The position numbers and the translations under genes were made by a program. Under the pieces are notes generated by a model, which was not told where the DNA came from, searched no databases, and was given only the letters and a program-made list of their open reading frames with translations. Source: Streptomyces violaceusniger (GTDB taxonomy: Bacteria > Actinomycetota > Actinomycetes > Streptomycetales > Streptomycetaceae). Taken from it: a stretch of DNA of 64,000 nucleotides. Position 1 is the first letter of the stretch. Each line of letters opens with the position of its first letter. The stretch covers positions 6,572,001-6,636,000 of the forward strand of contig BJHW01000001.1 of the NCBI GenBank assembly GCA_005405945.1, given 5' to 3'. Below, piece after piece: positions 10,451 through 22,164 of this stretch.

Positions 10451-11100
10451 CACCGAACCCGACGCCGACGACGGCCTCCGGGCCGCCGGTCCCCGCGCCC
10501 GCCCCGGTGGACCTGCCGGAGCCGCGCCGCCTCGGCCCGCTGGCCCGGCTGGCCCCCGAGCCGATGAAGGTGGTCCTGAACTGGGGCCGCCGCTACAGCC
10601 TGTGGGTCTTCAACTTCGGGCTCGCCTGCTGCGCGATCGAATTCATCGCGGCGTCGATGGCCCGCCACGACTTCATCAGGCTCGGCGTGATCCCCTTCGC
10701 GCCGGGACCGCGCCAGGCCGACCTGATGGTCGTCTCCGGCACGGTCACGGACAAGATGGCGCCCGCGGTGAAGCGGCTGTACGAGCAGATGCCGGAGCCG
10801 AAGTACGTGATCTCCTTCGGGGCCTGCTCGAACTGCGGCGGCCCCTACTGGGACTCGTACGCCGTCACCAAGGGCGTCGACCAGATCATCCCCGTCGACG
10901 TCTACGTCCCCGGCTGCCCGCCCCGGCCCGAGGCGCTGCTCCAGGGCATCCTCAAGCTCCAGGAGAAGATCGCGCGCGAGTCGCTGGGCGAGCGCTACGG
11001 GAATTCTGGCGGCGCCGCCGCTACGGCCGCGGGCCGCCCGTCGGTGGCCGCACTGCGCAGCGGACTGGTCACGCCTCCGGAGCGGGAAGACACGCGATGA
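10441..11100 (+). CDS. nuoB: NADH-quinone oxidoreductase subunit B
   Basis: About 219 residues from GTG 10441; a GTG at 10447 overlapping the nuoA stop is the alternative. The tandem cysteines in FGLACCAIEF, the Cys of GACSNCGG and the Cys of VPGCPPRPEALL are the ligands of terminal cluster N2, so the electron-transfer residues are intact. An Ala/Pro-rich N-terminal extension of ~35 residues and a short variable tail are additions to the core. NuoD, its usual quinone-site partner, is missing from this operon. Confidence 0.94.
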   Translation: MDVTPNPTPTTASGPPVPAPAPVDLPEPRRLGPLARLAPEPMKVVLNWGRRYSLWVFNFGLACCAIEFIAASMARHDFIRLGVIPFAPGPRQADLMVVSGTVTDKMAPAVKRLYEQMPEPKYVISFGACSNCGGPYWDSYAVTKGVDQIIPVDVYVPGCPPRPEALLQGILKLQEKIARESLGERYGNSGGAAATAAGRPSVAALRSGLVTPPEREDTR

Positions 11101-12712
11101 CCGAGCGGAATGAGGCCAACGGGGCGGCGGAGCCGCGCGAGCCGACGAACGAGCCGACTGGGGCGGAACCGACCGCGGCCGTGGAGCCGAGTAAGGCCGA
11201 GCCGAGCGGGGCTGCGAAGGCTGCGGGGGCCGCGGAGCCGACCGGAGAGGCGGGAGCCGCGGGGGCTCGGGGGCTGAGGTCCCCGAAGCGGAGCCCGCGG
11301 CAGAGGTGGTGGCGCCGCCCGTGGGCTGGCTGCCGCGTTCCGCCGCCGAGCTGTTCGGCGAGGGCACCACGGCGGAGGAGGCCTACGGTCTGCTGACCGT
11401 CGACGTCCCCGCCGACTCCTGGATCGCGGCGCTGGAGACGGCCCGCGACACCCTCGGCTGCACCTACTTCGACTGGCTGAGCGCGGTCGACGAGCCGGGC
11501 ACCGGCTTCCGGGTGGCCGCGCGCGTCGTCGCCCTGGGAGCCCCCGGGGCCCCGCCCGCGGCTGGGCCCGGGGCCGGGCCCGCGGTGCGCGGCCTGCTGT
11601 TGCGTACCACCGTGCCGCACGAGGCGGCCGCGCTGCCGACCGCGACCGGCGTCTACGCCGGGGCGGCCTGGCACGAGCGCGAGACCCACGAGATGTTCGG
11701 CATCGGCTTCCCCGGCCACCCCGATCTCGCGCCACTGCTGCTCCCCGACGGCTTCGAGGGACATCCGCTGCGCAAGGACTTCGTACTGGCGGCCCGGGTC
11801 GTCAAGGCGTGGCCGGGCGCGAAGGAGCCGGGGGAGTCCGAACACGGCGGCCCCAAGCGGCGGCAGATGCTGCCGCCGGGTGTCCCCGACCCCAACGAGT
11901 GGGGCCCGCTCAAGGGCCAGCTTCCCCCTGCCCCGGCGCGCCCGGCGCGGGGCGCCCGCGCGGCGGGCGCCGCCGCGGGCGAACGCCCCGCCCGCCGCAC
12001 CCGCAGCGCGACGGCGGGCTCGGCGAGCCAGCGCCCGGCGGGCGCGGAGACGGCGGAAGGGCAGCCCCCGGCGGCGGAGCGTCCGGCGCGGCGTGCGCGC
12101 AGTGCGAGCCAAGGTTCCGCGAGTCAGCGCGCGGCGGATCCGGCGGAGACGTCGGGGGAGGCTCCCGCCCCGGCGGCGGAGCGTCCGGCGCGGCGCTCCC
12201 GTACTGCGGGCGAGGGCTCGGCGAGCCAGCGCCCGGCGGGAGCGGAGGCCGCGGCCGAAGCCTCGACCACGGACGCGGCCGCCGGTGGGCGGGGCGCGGC
12301 CGACGAGCCGTCGGCGCCCCAAGCCCCGGCTCGCCCGCGGCGCCCCGCGCCGCAGCGCCGCTCGTCCGACGCCCCGTGGCACCACGCGCGCCCCGCGCGG
12401 GACGAGGACCGGGACGAGGACGCCGAGTCCCCGCGTGAGCCGCAGGCACCGGAACCGGAAGCGCAGACCGAGGCGACCGGAGACGGACGCGGCGCGAAAC
12501 CCGCACCCGGCACCCCGGCCACCCCGGACGCCGCGCCCGACGCACTCGGCGCCCCGGACGCACCGGCCACCCCGGACGCCGCCCCCGACGCCCCCGCCAC
12601 CCCGGACGCACCGGGCGCCCCGGACGCCGCGCCCGACACCCCCGGTACCCCGGCCACCCCGGACGCCACCCCCGACCACGACACCGACGACCAGCCAGGA
12701 GGCGCCGCGTGA
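11097..12712 (+). CDS. nuoC: NADH-quinone oxidoreductase subunit C with long disordered tail; N-terminal frameshift suspected
   Basis: The frame continuous to the stop is open from 11195, with its first GTG at 11306 (468 residues). It contains the 30-kDa-subunit signature WHERETHEMFGIGFPGHPDL and EGHPLRKDF. From about residue 205 the protein becomes a ~260-residue Ala/Pro/Arg tail with repeated ERPARR...GSASQRPAGAE and APATPDA units. An ATG at 11097 overlaps the nuoB stop (ATGA) and starts a similar Ala/Glu/Pro-rich leader in another frame. One extra base near the G5 runs at 11261-11273 would join them into a 538-residue protein. I consider that the likelier native gene. Confidence 0.85.
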
Positions 12713-13674
12713 ACGACGTCCTCGACGTCGCGCTGCGACTGCTCGCCCTCCTGCTCGCCTTCCTCGTGCTGCCCCTGGTCGTGGGGCAGACCGAGCACAA
12801 GGTCATGGCCCATATGCAGGGCCGCCTCGGGCCGATGTACGCGGGCGGCTTCCACGGATGGGCCCAGCTGGTCGCGGACGGCGTGAAGTTCGCGCAGAAG
12901 GAAGACGTCGTACCGGCCGGGGCCGACCGGCGGATCTTCCAGCTCGCGCCCGCCGTCGCGCTGCTGCCCTACCTCCTCGTCCTCGTCGCGATCCCGATCG
13001 GCCCCGCCGAAGGCGCGGTCGGCCAGGTCCTGGACGCGGGCATCTTCTTCGTACTCGCCGTGCTGGGCGTCGGGGTGCTCGGTTCGCTGATGGCGGGCTG
13101 GGCCTCGGCGAACAAGTTCTCCCTCCTCGGCGGCCTGCGCACGGCCGCCCAGCTCATGGCGTACGAGCTGCCGATGCTGCTCGCCGCCGCCTCCGTGGCG
13201 ATGGCGGCGGGCACGGTCTCGCTGCCCGGCATCCTCGACGCGTTCGAGTGGTGGTGGGTGCCGTGGCAGATCGTCGGCGGGGTGGTGTTCTTCACCGCCG
13301 GTCTCGCCGAGCTGCAGCGCCCGCCGTTCGACGCGCCGATCGCCGACTCCGAGATCATCTTCGGTGCGTACACCGAGTACACGGGCCTGCGGTTCGCTCT
13401 CTTCCTGCTCGCCGAGTACGCGGGCATCGTCGTCCTGTGCGGGCTGACCACCGTCCTCTTCCTCGGCGGCTGGCACGGGCCGTCCGCCGACGGCCTCGGC
13501 TGGCTGTGGACCCTGCTGAAGACGGCCGTCCTCGCCTTCATCGTGATCTGGCTGCGGGTCAGCTATCCCCGGCTGCGCGAGGACCAGCTCCAGCGGTTCG
13601 CCTGGACCTGCCTCATTCCGCTCTCACTGGCCCAGATCGCCCTCACCGGCGTCGTCAAGGTGGTGATCTCCTGA
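12709..13674 (+). CDS. nuoH: NADH-quinone oxidoreductase subunit H
   Basis: A 321-residue protein with about eight membrane helices. The MQGRLGPMYAGGFHGWAQLV segment and the conserved acidic loop AELQRPPFDAPIADSEI followed by YTEYTGLRFALFLLAEY identify NuoH, which forms the quinone tunnel and joins the peripheral and membrane arms. GTG 12709 overlaps the nuoC stop by 4 nt and has AGGAGG upstream. The length is slightly below that of full complex I NuoH. Confidence 0.95.
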   Translation: MNDVLDVALRLLALLLAFLVLPLVVGQTEHKVMAHMQGRLGPMYAGGFHGWAQLVADGVKFAQKEDVVPAGADRRIFQLAPAVALLPYLLVLVAIPIGPAEGAVGQVLDAGIFFVLAVLGVGVLGSLMAGWASANKFSLLGGLRTAAQLMAYELPMLLAAASVAMAAGTVSLPGILDAFEWWWVPWQIVGGVVFFTAGLAELQRPPFDAPIADSEIIFGAYTEYTGLRFALFLLAEYAGIVVLCGLTTVLFLGGWHGPSADGLGWLWTLLKTAVLAFIVIWLRVSYPRLREDQLQRFAWTCLIPLSLAQIALTGVVKVVIS

Positions 13675-14309
13675 TGGGCATCCCCGGATCCGGTCTGGCC
13701 AAGGGCCTGGCCGTCACCCTCCGCACGATGACCCGGAAGTCGCACACCGCGCGGTATCCGGACGCGCAGCCCGAGCTGCCGCCCCGCACCCGCGGGGTGA
13801 TCGGGCTGTTCGAGGAGAACTGCACGGTCTGCATGCTGTGCGCCCGCGAATGCCCGGACTGGTGCATCTACATCGACTCGCACAAGGAGACCGTCCCCCC
13901 GGCCGCCCCGGGCGGGCGCGAGCGCAGCCGCAATGTGCTGGACCGGTTCGCGATCGACTTCGCGCTGTGCATGTACTGCGGTATCTGCATCGAGGTGTGC
14001 CCTTTCGACGCGCTCTTCTGGTCGCCGGAGTTCGAGTACGCGGAGGAGGACATCCGCGATCTCACCCATGAGCGGGACAAGCTCCGCGAGTGGATGTGGA
14101 CGGTGCCCGCGCCGCCCGCGCTCGACCCGCGCGCCGAGGAGCCCAAGGAGATCGCCGCCGCCCGTAAGGCCGCCGACAAGCTCGCCGCCGCCGAGGCCGC
14201 ACGGGCCGCCGAGGCCGCGCAGGCGGAGGCCGAGCGCGGATCCGGCGGGACCGACGGGACCGACCGGAACGGGAACGGAACCGATAACGGGAACGGAGCC
14301 GCCTCGTGA
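13674..14309 (+). CDS. nuoI: NADH-quinone oxidoreductase subunit I (ferredoxin-type 2x[4Fe-4S])
   Basis: A 211-residue protein with two cluster motifs, CTVCMLCARECP and CMYCGICIEVCP, giving the N6a/N6b [4Fe-4S] pair. The ATG overlaps the nuoH stop by one base. After residue ~165 comes a charged Ala/Glu-rich helix-like tail ending in a Gly/Asn/Thr repeat, beyond the usual NuoI core. In a complex lacking the NADH module this subunit would be the natural docking and entry point for ferredoxin electrons (inference). Confidence 0.95.
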   Translation: MGIPGSGLAKGLAVTLRTMTRKSHTARYPDAQPELPPRTRGVIGLFEENCTVCMLCARECPDWCIYIDSHKETVPPAAPGGRERSRNVLDRFAIDFALCMYCGICIEVCPFDALFWSPEFEYAEEDIRDLTHERDKLREWMWTVPAPPALDPRAEEPKEIAAARKAADKLAAAEAARAAEAAQAEAERGSGGTDGTDRNGNGTDNGNGAAS

Positions 14310-14899
14310 GCCCTGCGGTCCACTTGGCCGCCACCGGCCACGGGTTCCTGTCGCCGACCGGAGTCGAGATCGCCTTCCTGCTGGTGGGCATCGCGACCTT
14401 CGGCGCGGCCGTCGTCACCGTCACCACCAAACAGCTGGTGCACGCCGCCCTGTGGCTGGTGGTGGCGCTCGGCGGCCTCGCCGTGGAGTACCTCCTGCTC
14501 ACGGCGGAGTTCATCGCCTGGGTCCAGGTGCTGATCTACGTCGGGTCCGTCGTCGTCCTCCTCCTCTTCGGGCTGATGCTCACCAAGGCGCCCATCGGCC
14601 GCTCCCCGGACGCCGATTCGGGCAACCGTCCCGCCGCGCTCGCCGTGGCCGTGGCCGCCGCGGGCGCCCTGGTGTGGGTGGTCGTGGACGCCTTCCGGAC
14701 CACCTGGATCGAGCTGGACAAGGGCGTACAGGGCTCCACCGCCGTATCCGGCGAGAGCCTTTTCCGCCACTGGGTGCTGCCGTTCGAGGCGCTGTCCGTG
14801 CTGCTCCTCGCCGCCCTCGTGGGCGCGATCGTCCTCTCCCGCAAGAGCGGCGCCGACAGTGGCCGGGGCGGCACCGGCCACGGCAAGGAGAAGCGCTGA
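14306..14899 (+). CDS. nuoJ: NADH-quinone oxidoreductase subunit J
   Basis: A 197-residue membrane subunit with five hydrophobic segments. HAALWLVVALGGLAVEYLLLTAEFIAWVQVLIYVGSVVVL, read in pieces, is the typical NuoJ TM2-TM3 block with its conserved Glu and the pi-bulge region. GTG 14306 overlaps nuoI by 4 nt (GTGA). Confidence 0.93.
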   Translation: MSPAVHLAATGHGFLSPTGVEIAFLLVGIATFGAAVVTVTTKQLVHAALWLVVALGGLAVEYLLLTAEFIAWVQVLIYVGSVVVLLLFGLMLTKAPIGRSPDADSGNRPAALAVAVAAAGALVWVVVDAFRTTWIELDKGVQGSTAVSGESLFRHWVLPFEALSVLLLAALVGAIVLSRKSGADSGRGGTGHGKEKR

Positions 14900-15296
14900 T
14901 GCACCTCGCCTACCCCGCCGTGCTCGCCGTCCTCCTCTTCTGCACCGGTCTGTACGGCGTCCTCGCCCGCCGCAACGCGATCCTGGTGCTGATGTCGGTC
15001 GAGCTGATGCTCAACGCCGTCAACCTCAACCTCGTCGCCTTCGACGTCTGGCTCCGCGACACCCTGCACGCGGGCCAGGCGCTGACCCTCTTCACCATCG
15101 CCATCGCCGCCGCCGAGATCGGCATCGGCCTCGCCATCGTCCTGCTCGTGTATCGCAACCGCGGCACCTCCGACGTCGACCGGCTGCGGGACCTGGCCGA
15201 CCCCCCGTCGGCCGGCCAGGACCCGATGGACGACAGCATGGCAGCCCCCACTGACAACGACGCCGACCAGGCACGACGCGCCCGGAGGCAGACCGC

Positions 15297-15300
<4 letters not shown>
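14899..15300 (+). CDS. nuoK: NADH-quinone oxidoreductase subunit K
   Basis: A 133-residue MrpC-like subunit with three membrane helices. It has the two proton-channel glutamates in MSVELMLNAVNLNL and AIAAAEIGIGLAIV. The C-terminal ~35 residues are a polar extension not found in E. coli NuoK. The ATG overlaps the nuoJ stop by one base. Confidence 0.94.
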
Positions 15301-17315
<2,015 letters not shown>

Positions 17316-17318
17316 CCC

Positions 17319-18955
17319 GTGAACCACACCGTCCAGCAACTCCTCCTCGCCGCCCTGGTCGTGCTCCCCCTGCTCGGCTCCGTCGCCGCCCTGCTCCCGG
17401 CCCCGCCCGGGCTGCGCGGCCGCGGACCCGACCAGGCCGTCATGCGCCACGGCGTGACCGTCACCGGTGTGGTGCTCGCCGCGGCCATCGCCCTGGCCGC
17501 CGGATTCGACCACGACCACCCGGCCAGGATGCAGGCACAGACCGACATCGGCTGGATCCCCGCCCTGGACATCCGCATCCACCTCGGCGTGGACGGCGTC
17601 TCGCTGCCGCTGCTCGTGCTGACCGCGCTGCTGACCTTCCTCAGCGCGCTCTACGCCTACTTCAACCGGCCCTCCGGGCCGTCCCCAAGGCCTTCGTCGC
17701 GCTGCTGCTCCTCCTGGAGTCCGGCACCCTGGCCAGCTTCGCGGTGCTGGACCTGATGCTGTTCTTCCTGGCGTTCGAGATGGTCCTCATCCCGATGTAC
17801 TTCCTCATCAACCGGTGGGGAGGCGCCGAACGCGAGCGCGCCGCCTGGCGGTTCATCCTCTACACGCTGCTCGGCTCCGTCGTCATGCTGCTCGGCCTCC
17901 TCCTCGTCGGGCTCAAGGGCGGCACCTTCGACATGGTGGCACTCGCCACCGACAACGGCTCCGGGCTCAGCCACACCACCCAGCTCATCGCGGCCCTCGC
18001 CATCATCGTCGGACTCGCCGTCAAGGCCCCGATGTGGCCGCTGCACAGCTGGCTGCCCGACGCCCACACCGCCGCCCCCACGGTCGGCTCGGTGCTGCTG
18101 GCGGGCGTGCTGCTCAAGATGGGCACATACGGTCTCGTCCGCATCGTGCTGCCGATGGCCCCCGAGGGCGCCCACACCTACGCGCCCTACCTGGCGGCCT
18201 TCGCCGTCGTCGGCATCATCTACGGATCCCTCGCCTGCCTCGCCCTGGCCCTCCCGTCTCCCACCACCACCCTCAACGGAGGCTCCGCGCTTTCTGAACG
18301 CAGCGGCGCGGGCGGCGACCTCAAGCGGCTCATCGCCTACTCCTCCGTCGGCCACATGGGCTTCGTGCTGCTCGGTATCGCGACCCTCACCCCCACCGGG
18401 GTGAACGGCGCGCTCTTCGCCAACATCGCCCACGGCCTGATCACCGGACTGCTCTTCTTCCTCGTCGGCGCCCTGAAGGACCGCTCCGGCACCACCGACC
18501 TCGACCAGCTCGCGGGCACCAGCGGCGCCGCCCTCTACGGCAGGGCGCCGCGCCTCGGCGGGCTGCTCGCCTTCGGCGCCGTGGCCTCCCTGGGGCTGCC
18601 CGGACTCGCCGGGTTCTGGGGCGAGATGCTCGCCATGTTCGGCGCCTTCGACCCCGCCGACGGGCTCAGCCGCCCCGCGTATCTCACCTATATGGCGCTC
18701 GCCGCCTTCGGCACCCTGCTCACCGCCGCCTACATGCTCATCGTCGTACGGCGCGTCTGCATGGGCGACCATCCGATCGAGCCCGGCACCGGGAGCGAGG
18801 CCGAGCGGCCCGCCCTGGCCGACGTCCACGGCCATGAATTCGCCGCGTGGAGCCCCCTCGTGGCCCTCACCGTCCTCGCCGGACTGTGGCCCGCGGCCCT
18901 CCTCGGCCTCACCGACCCGGCCGTGCAGCAGCTCCTCGCGGGAGGCACCCGATGA
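17319..18955 (+). CDS. nuoM: NADH-quinone oxidoreductase subunit M, frameshifted
   Basis: The first ~122 codons from GTG 17319 (GVDGVSLPLLVLTALLTFL) and the rest (KAFVALLLLLESGTLASFAV, FEMVLIPMYFLINRWGG, KAPMWPLHSWLPDAHTAAPT) lie in different frames. The break is at the C4 run 17683-17686. One extra C gives SGPSPKAFVALLLLLESG and a 545-residue protein of normal length. NuoM is the second antiporter-like proton pump. The pattern matches the other homopolymer breaks in this window, so sequence error is more likely than loss of function. Confidence 0.9.
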
Positions 18956-20514
18956 CTCCGAACGCCTCGAGCCTCGCCACGAGCCTCGTCCAGTCCGTCG
19001 ACTGGCTCGCGGTCGCACCGCCCACCATCGCGGCCCTGGCCGGCCTCGCCGTCCTCGTCGCGGACCTCTTCCTGCCCGAGCGCAGGAAGCACCTGCTGGG
19101 CTGGGGAGCGATAGCGGGACTGGCCCTGGCCGCGCTCGCCCTGCTGCCGCTGCTGGACGGCGACCGCTCCACCTTCTGCCTGACCACCGGCGCCCACGCG
19201 TGCAGCTACACGGCCGACACCTTCGCGCTCGTCATCCAGTTCCTGGTGCTCGGCGGGGCGCTGCTCACCGCGCTGCTGTCCTTCAGCGCCCTCGACGATC
19301 TCAAACTCCCCGCGGGCGAGTTCTGGTTCCTGCTGCTGTCCTCCGCCTCCGGGGCCGCCCTGCTGCCCGCCTCCCGCGATCTGGCCACCCTGGTCATCGC
19401 CCTCGAGGTGGCCTCGCTCCCGGCCTTCGCCCTCGTGGGCCTGCGCCGCGGCGACCGCCTCTCCTCCGAGGCCGCGCTGAAGTTCTTCCTCTCCTCGGTC
19501 ACCGCGACGGCCGTGATGCTGCTCGGCGTCAGCTTCGTCTACGCCGCGACCGGCAGCCTCCACCTGTCCCGGATCGCCGACGCCCTCACCCATGTCGACC
19601 CGCGGCTGGACACGCTCGCCCAGGCGGGCGTCGTGCTCACCCTGGTGGGCTTCGCGTTCAAGACCGCCGCCGTGCCCTTCCACTTCTGGGTGCCCGACAC
19701 CTACGTCGGGGCGCCGGTGCCCGTCGCGGCGTATCTGTCCGTCGTCGGTAAGGCGGTCGGGTTCTCCGGGCTCATCCTGGTGACCGTCCTCGCCTTCCCC
19801 TCCTACGCCGATGTGTGGGGCCCGGCCGTCGCCGTCCTGGCCGCCCTCACCATGACCGCGGGGAACGCGGCGGCGCTGCGCCAGCGCCCGGAGCGCTCCT
19901 TCAGCGCCGTACGGCTGCTCGCCTGGTCCTCCGTCGCCCAGGCGGGCTATCTGCTGGTCCCCATCGCCGCGGCCGGCTACGCCGACTCCGGCCGGGACGC
20001 CTCGCGCGCCGTCGGCTCCACCGTCGCGTACGCCCTGATGTACGCGGTCGTGAACCTCGGCGCCTTCGCGGTGGCCGCCCTGGTGGCCCGTACGAGCCCG
20101 GCCAACCGGCTCGCCGACTACCGCGGCCTGTACGCGGCCCGCCCGGCCGCCGCCCTGGCCCTGGGCTTCTTCCTGCTGTGCCTGGCCGGGCTGCCCCGGG
20201 CGTCATCGGCCTCTTCGCCAAGGTGACCGTCTTCTCGGCGGCGGTGGACGCGGGGCTGGGCTGGCTCGCGGTGGTGATGGCGCTGAACGTGGTGGTGGCG
20301 CTGTACTACTACCTCCAGTGGACGGCGGTGCTCTTCCGCGCCCCGGAGCCCGCGCCCGCCACCGGGACGGAACCCGCGCCCCCACCGGGCCGGCCGTCAC
20401 CCGCCCCCGCGCCGTCCCCTTACGGCCGCCATCGCCCTCACCGCGGCCGTCGGCATCGCCCTCTCCGGCGCCCCGCAACTCGTTCTCCGGTTCGCCTCGA
20501 GCACCCTGCTGTAA
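18952..20514 (+). CDS. nuoN: NADH-quinone oxidoreductase subunit N, frameshifted near the C-terminus
   Basis: ATG 18952 overlaps the nuoM stop (ATGA). The first frame is a normal NuoN with GFAFKTAAVPFHFWVPDTYVG. The end needs three extra C bases, at runs 20194-20197, 20379-20383 and 20416-20419. It then reads GLPPGVIGLFAKVTVFSAAV, VVVALYYYLQWTAVLF and LTAAIALTAAVGIALSGAPQ, with TAA at 20512-20514 (521 residues). It is the third antiporter-like subunit and the last gene of the operon. Its final 77 bp are duplicated downstream. Confidence 0.88.
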
Positions 20515-20689
20515 CCGCGACCGCGGAACCGCCCGCGGCGGCGCCGCCTCGCCCGCGGGCGGCGCGCGTCCGGTCCGCCGTGCGCCCCGCCCGCCCTATG
20601 GCGCGCCCCGGACCTCGCCGCGGCCGTCGGCATCGCCCTCTCCGGCGCCCCGCAACTCGTTCTCCGGTTCGCCTCGAGCACCCTGCCGT
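20436..20689. repeat. 77-bp direct repeat of the nuoN 3' end
   Basis: 20436-20512 and 20613-20689 match in 75 of 77 positions (differences at 20440/20617 and 20510/20687), 177 bp apart. Each copy ends in its own stop (TAA and TGA). The ~100 bp between them is very GC-rich with no gene recognised. Confidence 0.9.
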
Positions 20690-20743
20690 GAGCACCCCCA
20701 CGGGCCCTGCGGATCCGCGCCCATGTGCACAAGGGAACTGGTG

Positions 20744-20807
20744 CCCTTCGCCTGGCGTTGACTTTTTCAGGAGGGTCCACTGGAAGGTGGAGACACCAGG
20801 CAAAGGG
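20744..20807. repeat. Imperfect inverted repeat upstream of htpX
   Basis: The arms at 20744-20755 and 20796-20807 (CCCTTCGCCTGG against CCAGGCAAAGGG) pair with one mismatch and flank a TTGACT at 20758-20763. This is the promoter or leader region of htpX; an operator or RNA hairpin is possible. Nothing else is recognised between 20515 and 20837. Confidence 0.4.
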
Positions 20808-20837
20808 TTCCCCTGCGGCACATCGGGAGGGCACACC

Positions 20838-21704
20838 GTGCACCGCCGGCACAACGGGCTGAAGACCGCCGTACTCCTCGGTGGTCTGTCCGCGCTCATC
20901 ATCGTCATCGGCAGCCTCTTCGGCCGTACGGGACTGATCATCGCGGTGATCGTCGCACTCGGGACCAACGCGTACGCCTACTGGAACAGTGACAAGCTGG
21001 CCCTGCGCGCGATGCGCGCCCGCCCCGTCAGCGAGTTCGAGGCGCCGGGGCTGTACCGGATGGTGCGCGAGCTCTCCACGGCCGCGCGCCAGCCGATGCC
21101 CCGGCTCTACATCTCCCCGACCGAGGCCCCCAACGCCTTCGCCACCGGCCGCAACCCCCGTAACGCGGCGGTGTGCTGCACCGACGGCATCCTGCGGCTG
21201 CTGGACGAGCGCGAGTTGCGCGGGGTCATCGGCCATGAGCTCAGCCATGTCTACAACCGCGACATCCTGATCTCCTCGATCGCGGGCGCGCTCGCCAGCG
21301 TCGTCATGTTCCTGGTGAACTTCGCCTGGCTGATCCCCATGGGTCGGTCCGACGACGACGAGGGCCCCGGCTTCCTCGGCATGCTGCTGATCATGATCCT
21401 GGGCCCCCTCGCGGCCTCCATCATCCAGCTCGCCGTCAGCCGTTCCCGCGAGTACGAGGCGGACGCCTCCGGCGCCCAGCTCACCGGCGACCCCCTGGCC
21501 CTCGCCAGCGCCCTGCGTAAGCTGGAGGCGGGCACCAAGCAGCTGCCGCTGCCGCCCGAGCCCCGTCTGGAGACCGCCAGCCACCTGATGATCGCCAACC
21601 CTTTCCGCGCCGGTGAGGGCATGGCCAAGCTCTTCTCCACCCACCCGCCCATGCGGGAGCGCATCGCCCGCCTCGAGCAGATGGCAGGAGGCCGCAGGCC
21701 GTGA
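20838..21704 (+). CDS. htpX: Membrane zinc metalloprotease HtpX
   Basis: A 288-residue M48-family protease. Two N-terminal membrane helices are followed by the zinc site HELSHVYN in GVIGHELSHVYNRDILI, then two further helices, and the distal glutamate in SREYEADASGAQL. FSTHPPMRERI is the conserved C-terminal segment. It degrades damaged membrane proteins. GTG 20838 has GGGAGG upstream. Its stop overlaps the next start (GTGA), so it is coupled to the YccF gene. Confidence 0.95.
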   Translation: MHRRHNGLKTAVLLGGLSALIIVIGSLFGRTGLIIAVIVALGTNAYAYWNSDKLALRAMRARPVSEFEAPGLYRMVRELSTAARQPMPRLYISPTEAPNAFATGRNPRNAAVCCTDGILRLLDERELRGVIGHELSHVYNRDILISSIAGALASVVMFLVNFAWLIPMGRSDDDEGPGFLGMLLIMILGPLAASIIQLAVSRSREYEADASGAQLTGDPLALASALRKLEAGTKQLPLPPEPRLETASHLMIANPFRAGEGMAKLFSTHPPMRERIARLEQMAGGRRP

Positions 21705-22091
21705 AAACGCTCCTGAACCTGATCTGGCTGATCTTCTCCGGCATCTGGATGGCGATCCTCTATCTGCTCGCCGGGGTCCTGCTCTTCGTCACGATCATCG
21801 GCATCCCCTTCGCGATCGCCTCCTGGCGCATCGCCGGCTTCGCCCTGTGGCCCTTCGGCCGCACCGCCGTCCCCGCCGCGACGCCGGAGCCCCCTCCTGC
21901 GTCGGCAATGTGCTCTGGCTCGTCCTCGCGGGCTGGTGGCTGGCGCTCGGCCACCTCATCACCGGCGTCGCCCTCTGCATCACGATCATCGGCATCCCCC
22001 TGGGCCTGGCCAACTTCAAGCTCATCCCGATCTCCCTGGCCCCCTCGGCCATGAAATCGTCCCCACCGACCAGCCCTTCACCCACCGCTGA
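21701..22091 (+). CDS. YccF-domain membrane protein, frameshifted
   Basis: It starts at GTG 21701, overlapping htpX. MKTLLNLIWLIFSGIWMAIL and FVTIIGIPFAIASWRIAGFA are the first half of a YccF protein. The second half (VGNVLWLVLAGWWLALGHLI, CITIIGIPLGLANFKLIPIS) is in another frame and the final LAPLGHEIVPTDQPFTHR in a third. Single extra C bases near 21871-21894 and in the run 22040-22044 restore a 130-residue protein ending at TGA 22089-22091. It is a small polytopic protein of unknown function. Confidence 0.8.
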
Positions 22092-22110
22092 CCGGGGACG
22101 CCGACAACAC

Positions 22111-22143
22111 CAGGGGCGGCACGGCCATGCCGCACCGCCCCTG
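22111..22143. terminator. Bidirectional hairpin terminator
   Basis: A near-perfect inverted repeat (CAGGGGCGG... with ...CCGCCCCTG) lies between convergent yccF-like and yajQ genes. Confidence 0.65.
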
Positions 22144-22164
22144 CCGCACCGGTCCGGGCGCTGC

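Noticed and set aside
17319..20514. True pseudogenisation of nuoM and nuoN
   Set aside because: Every break is a one-base deficit in a C run and both flanking frames remain fully conserved, which fits sequencing error better than decay.
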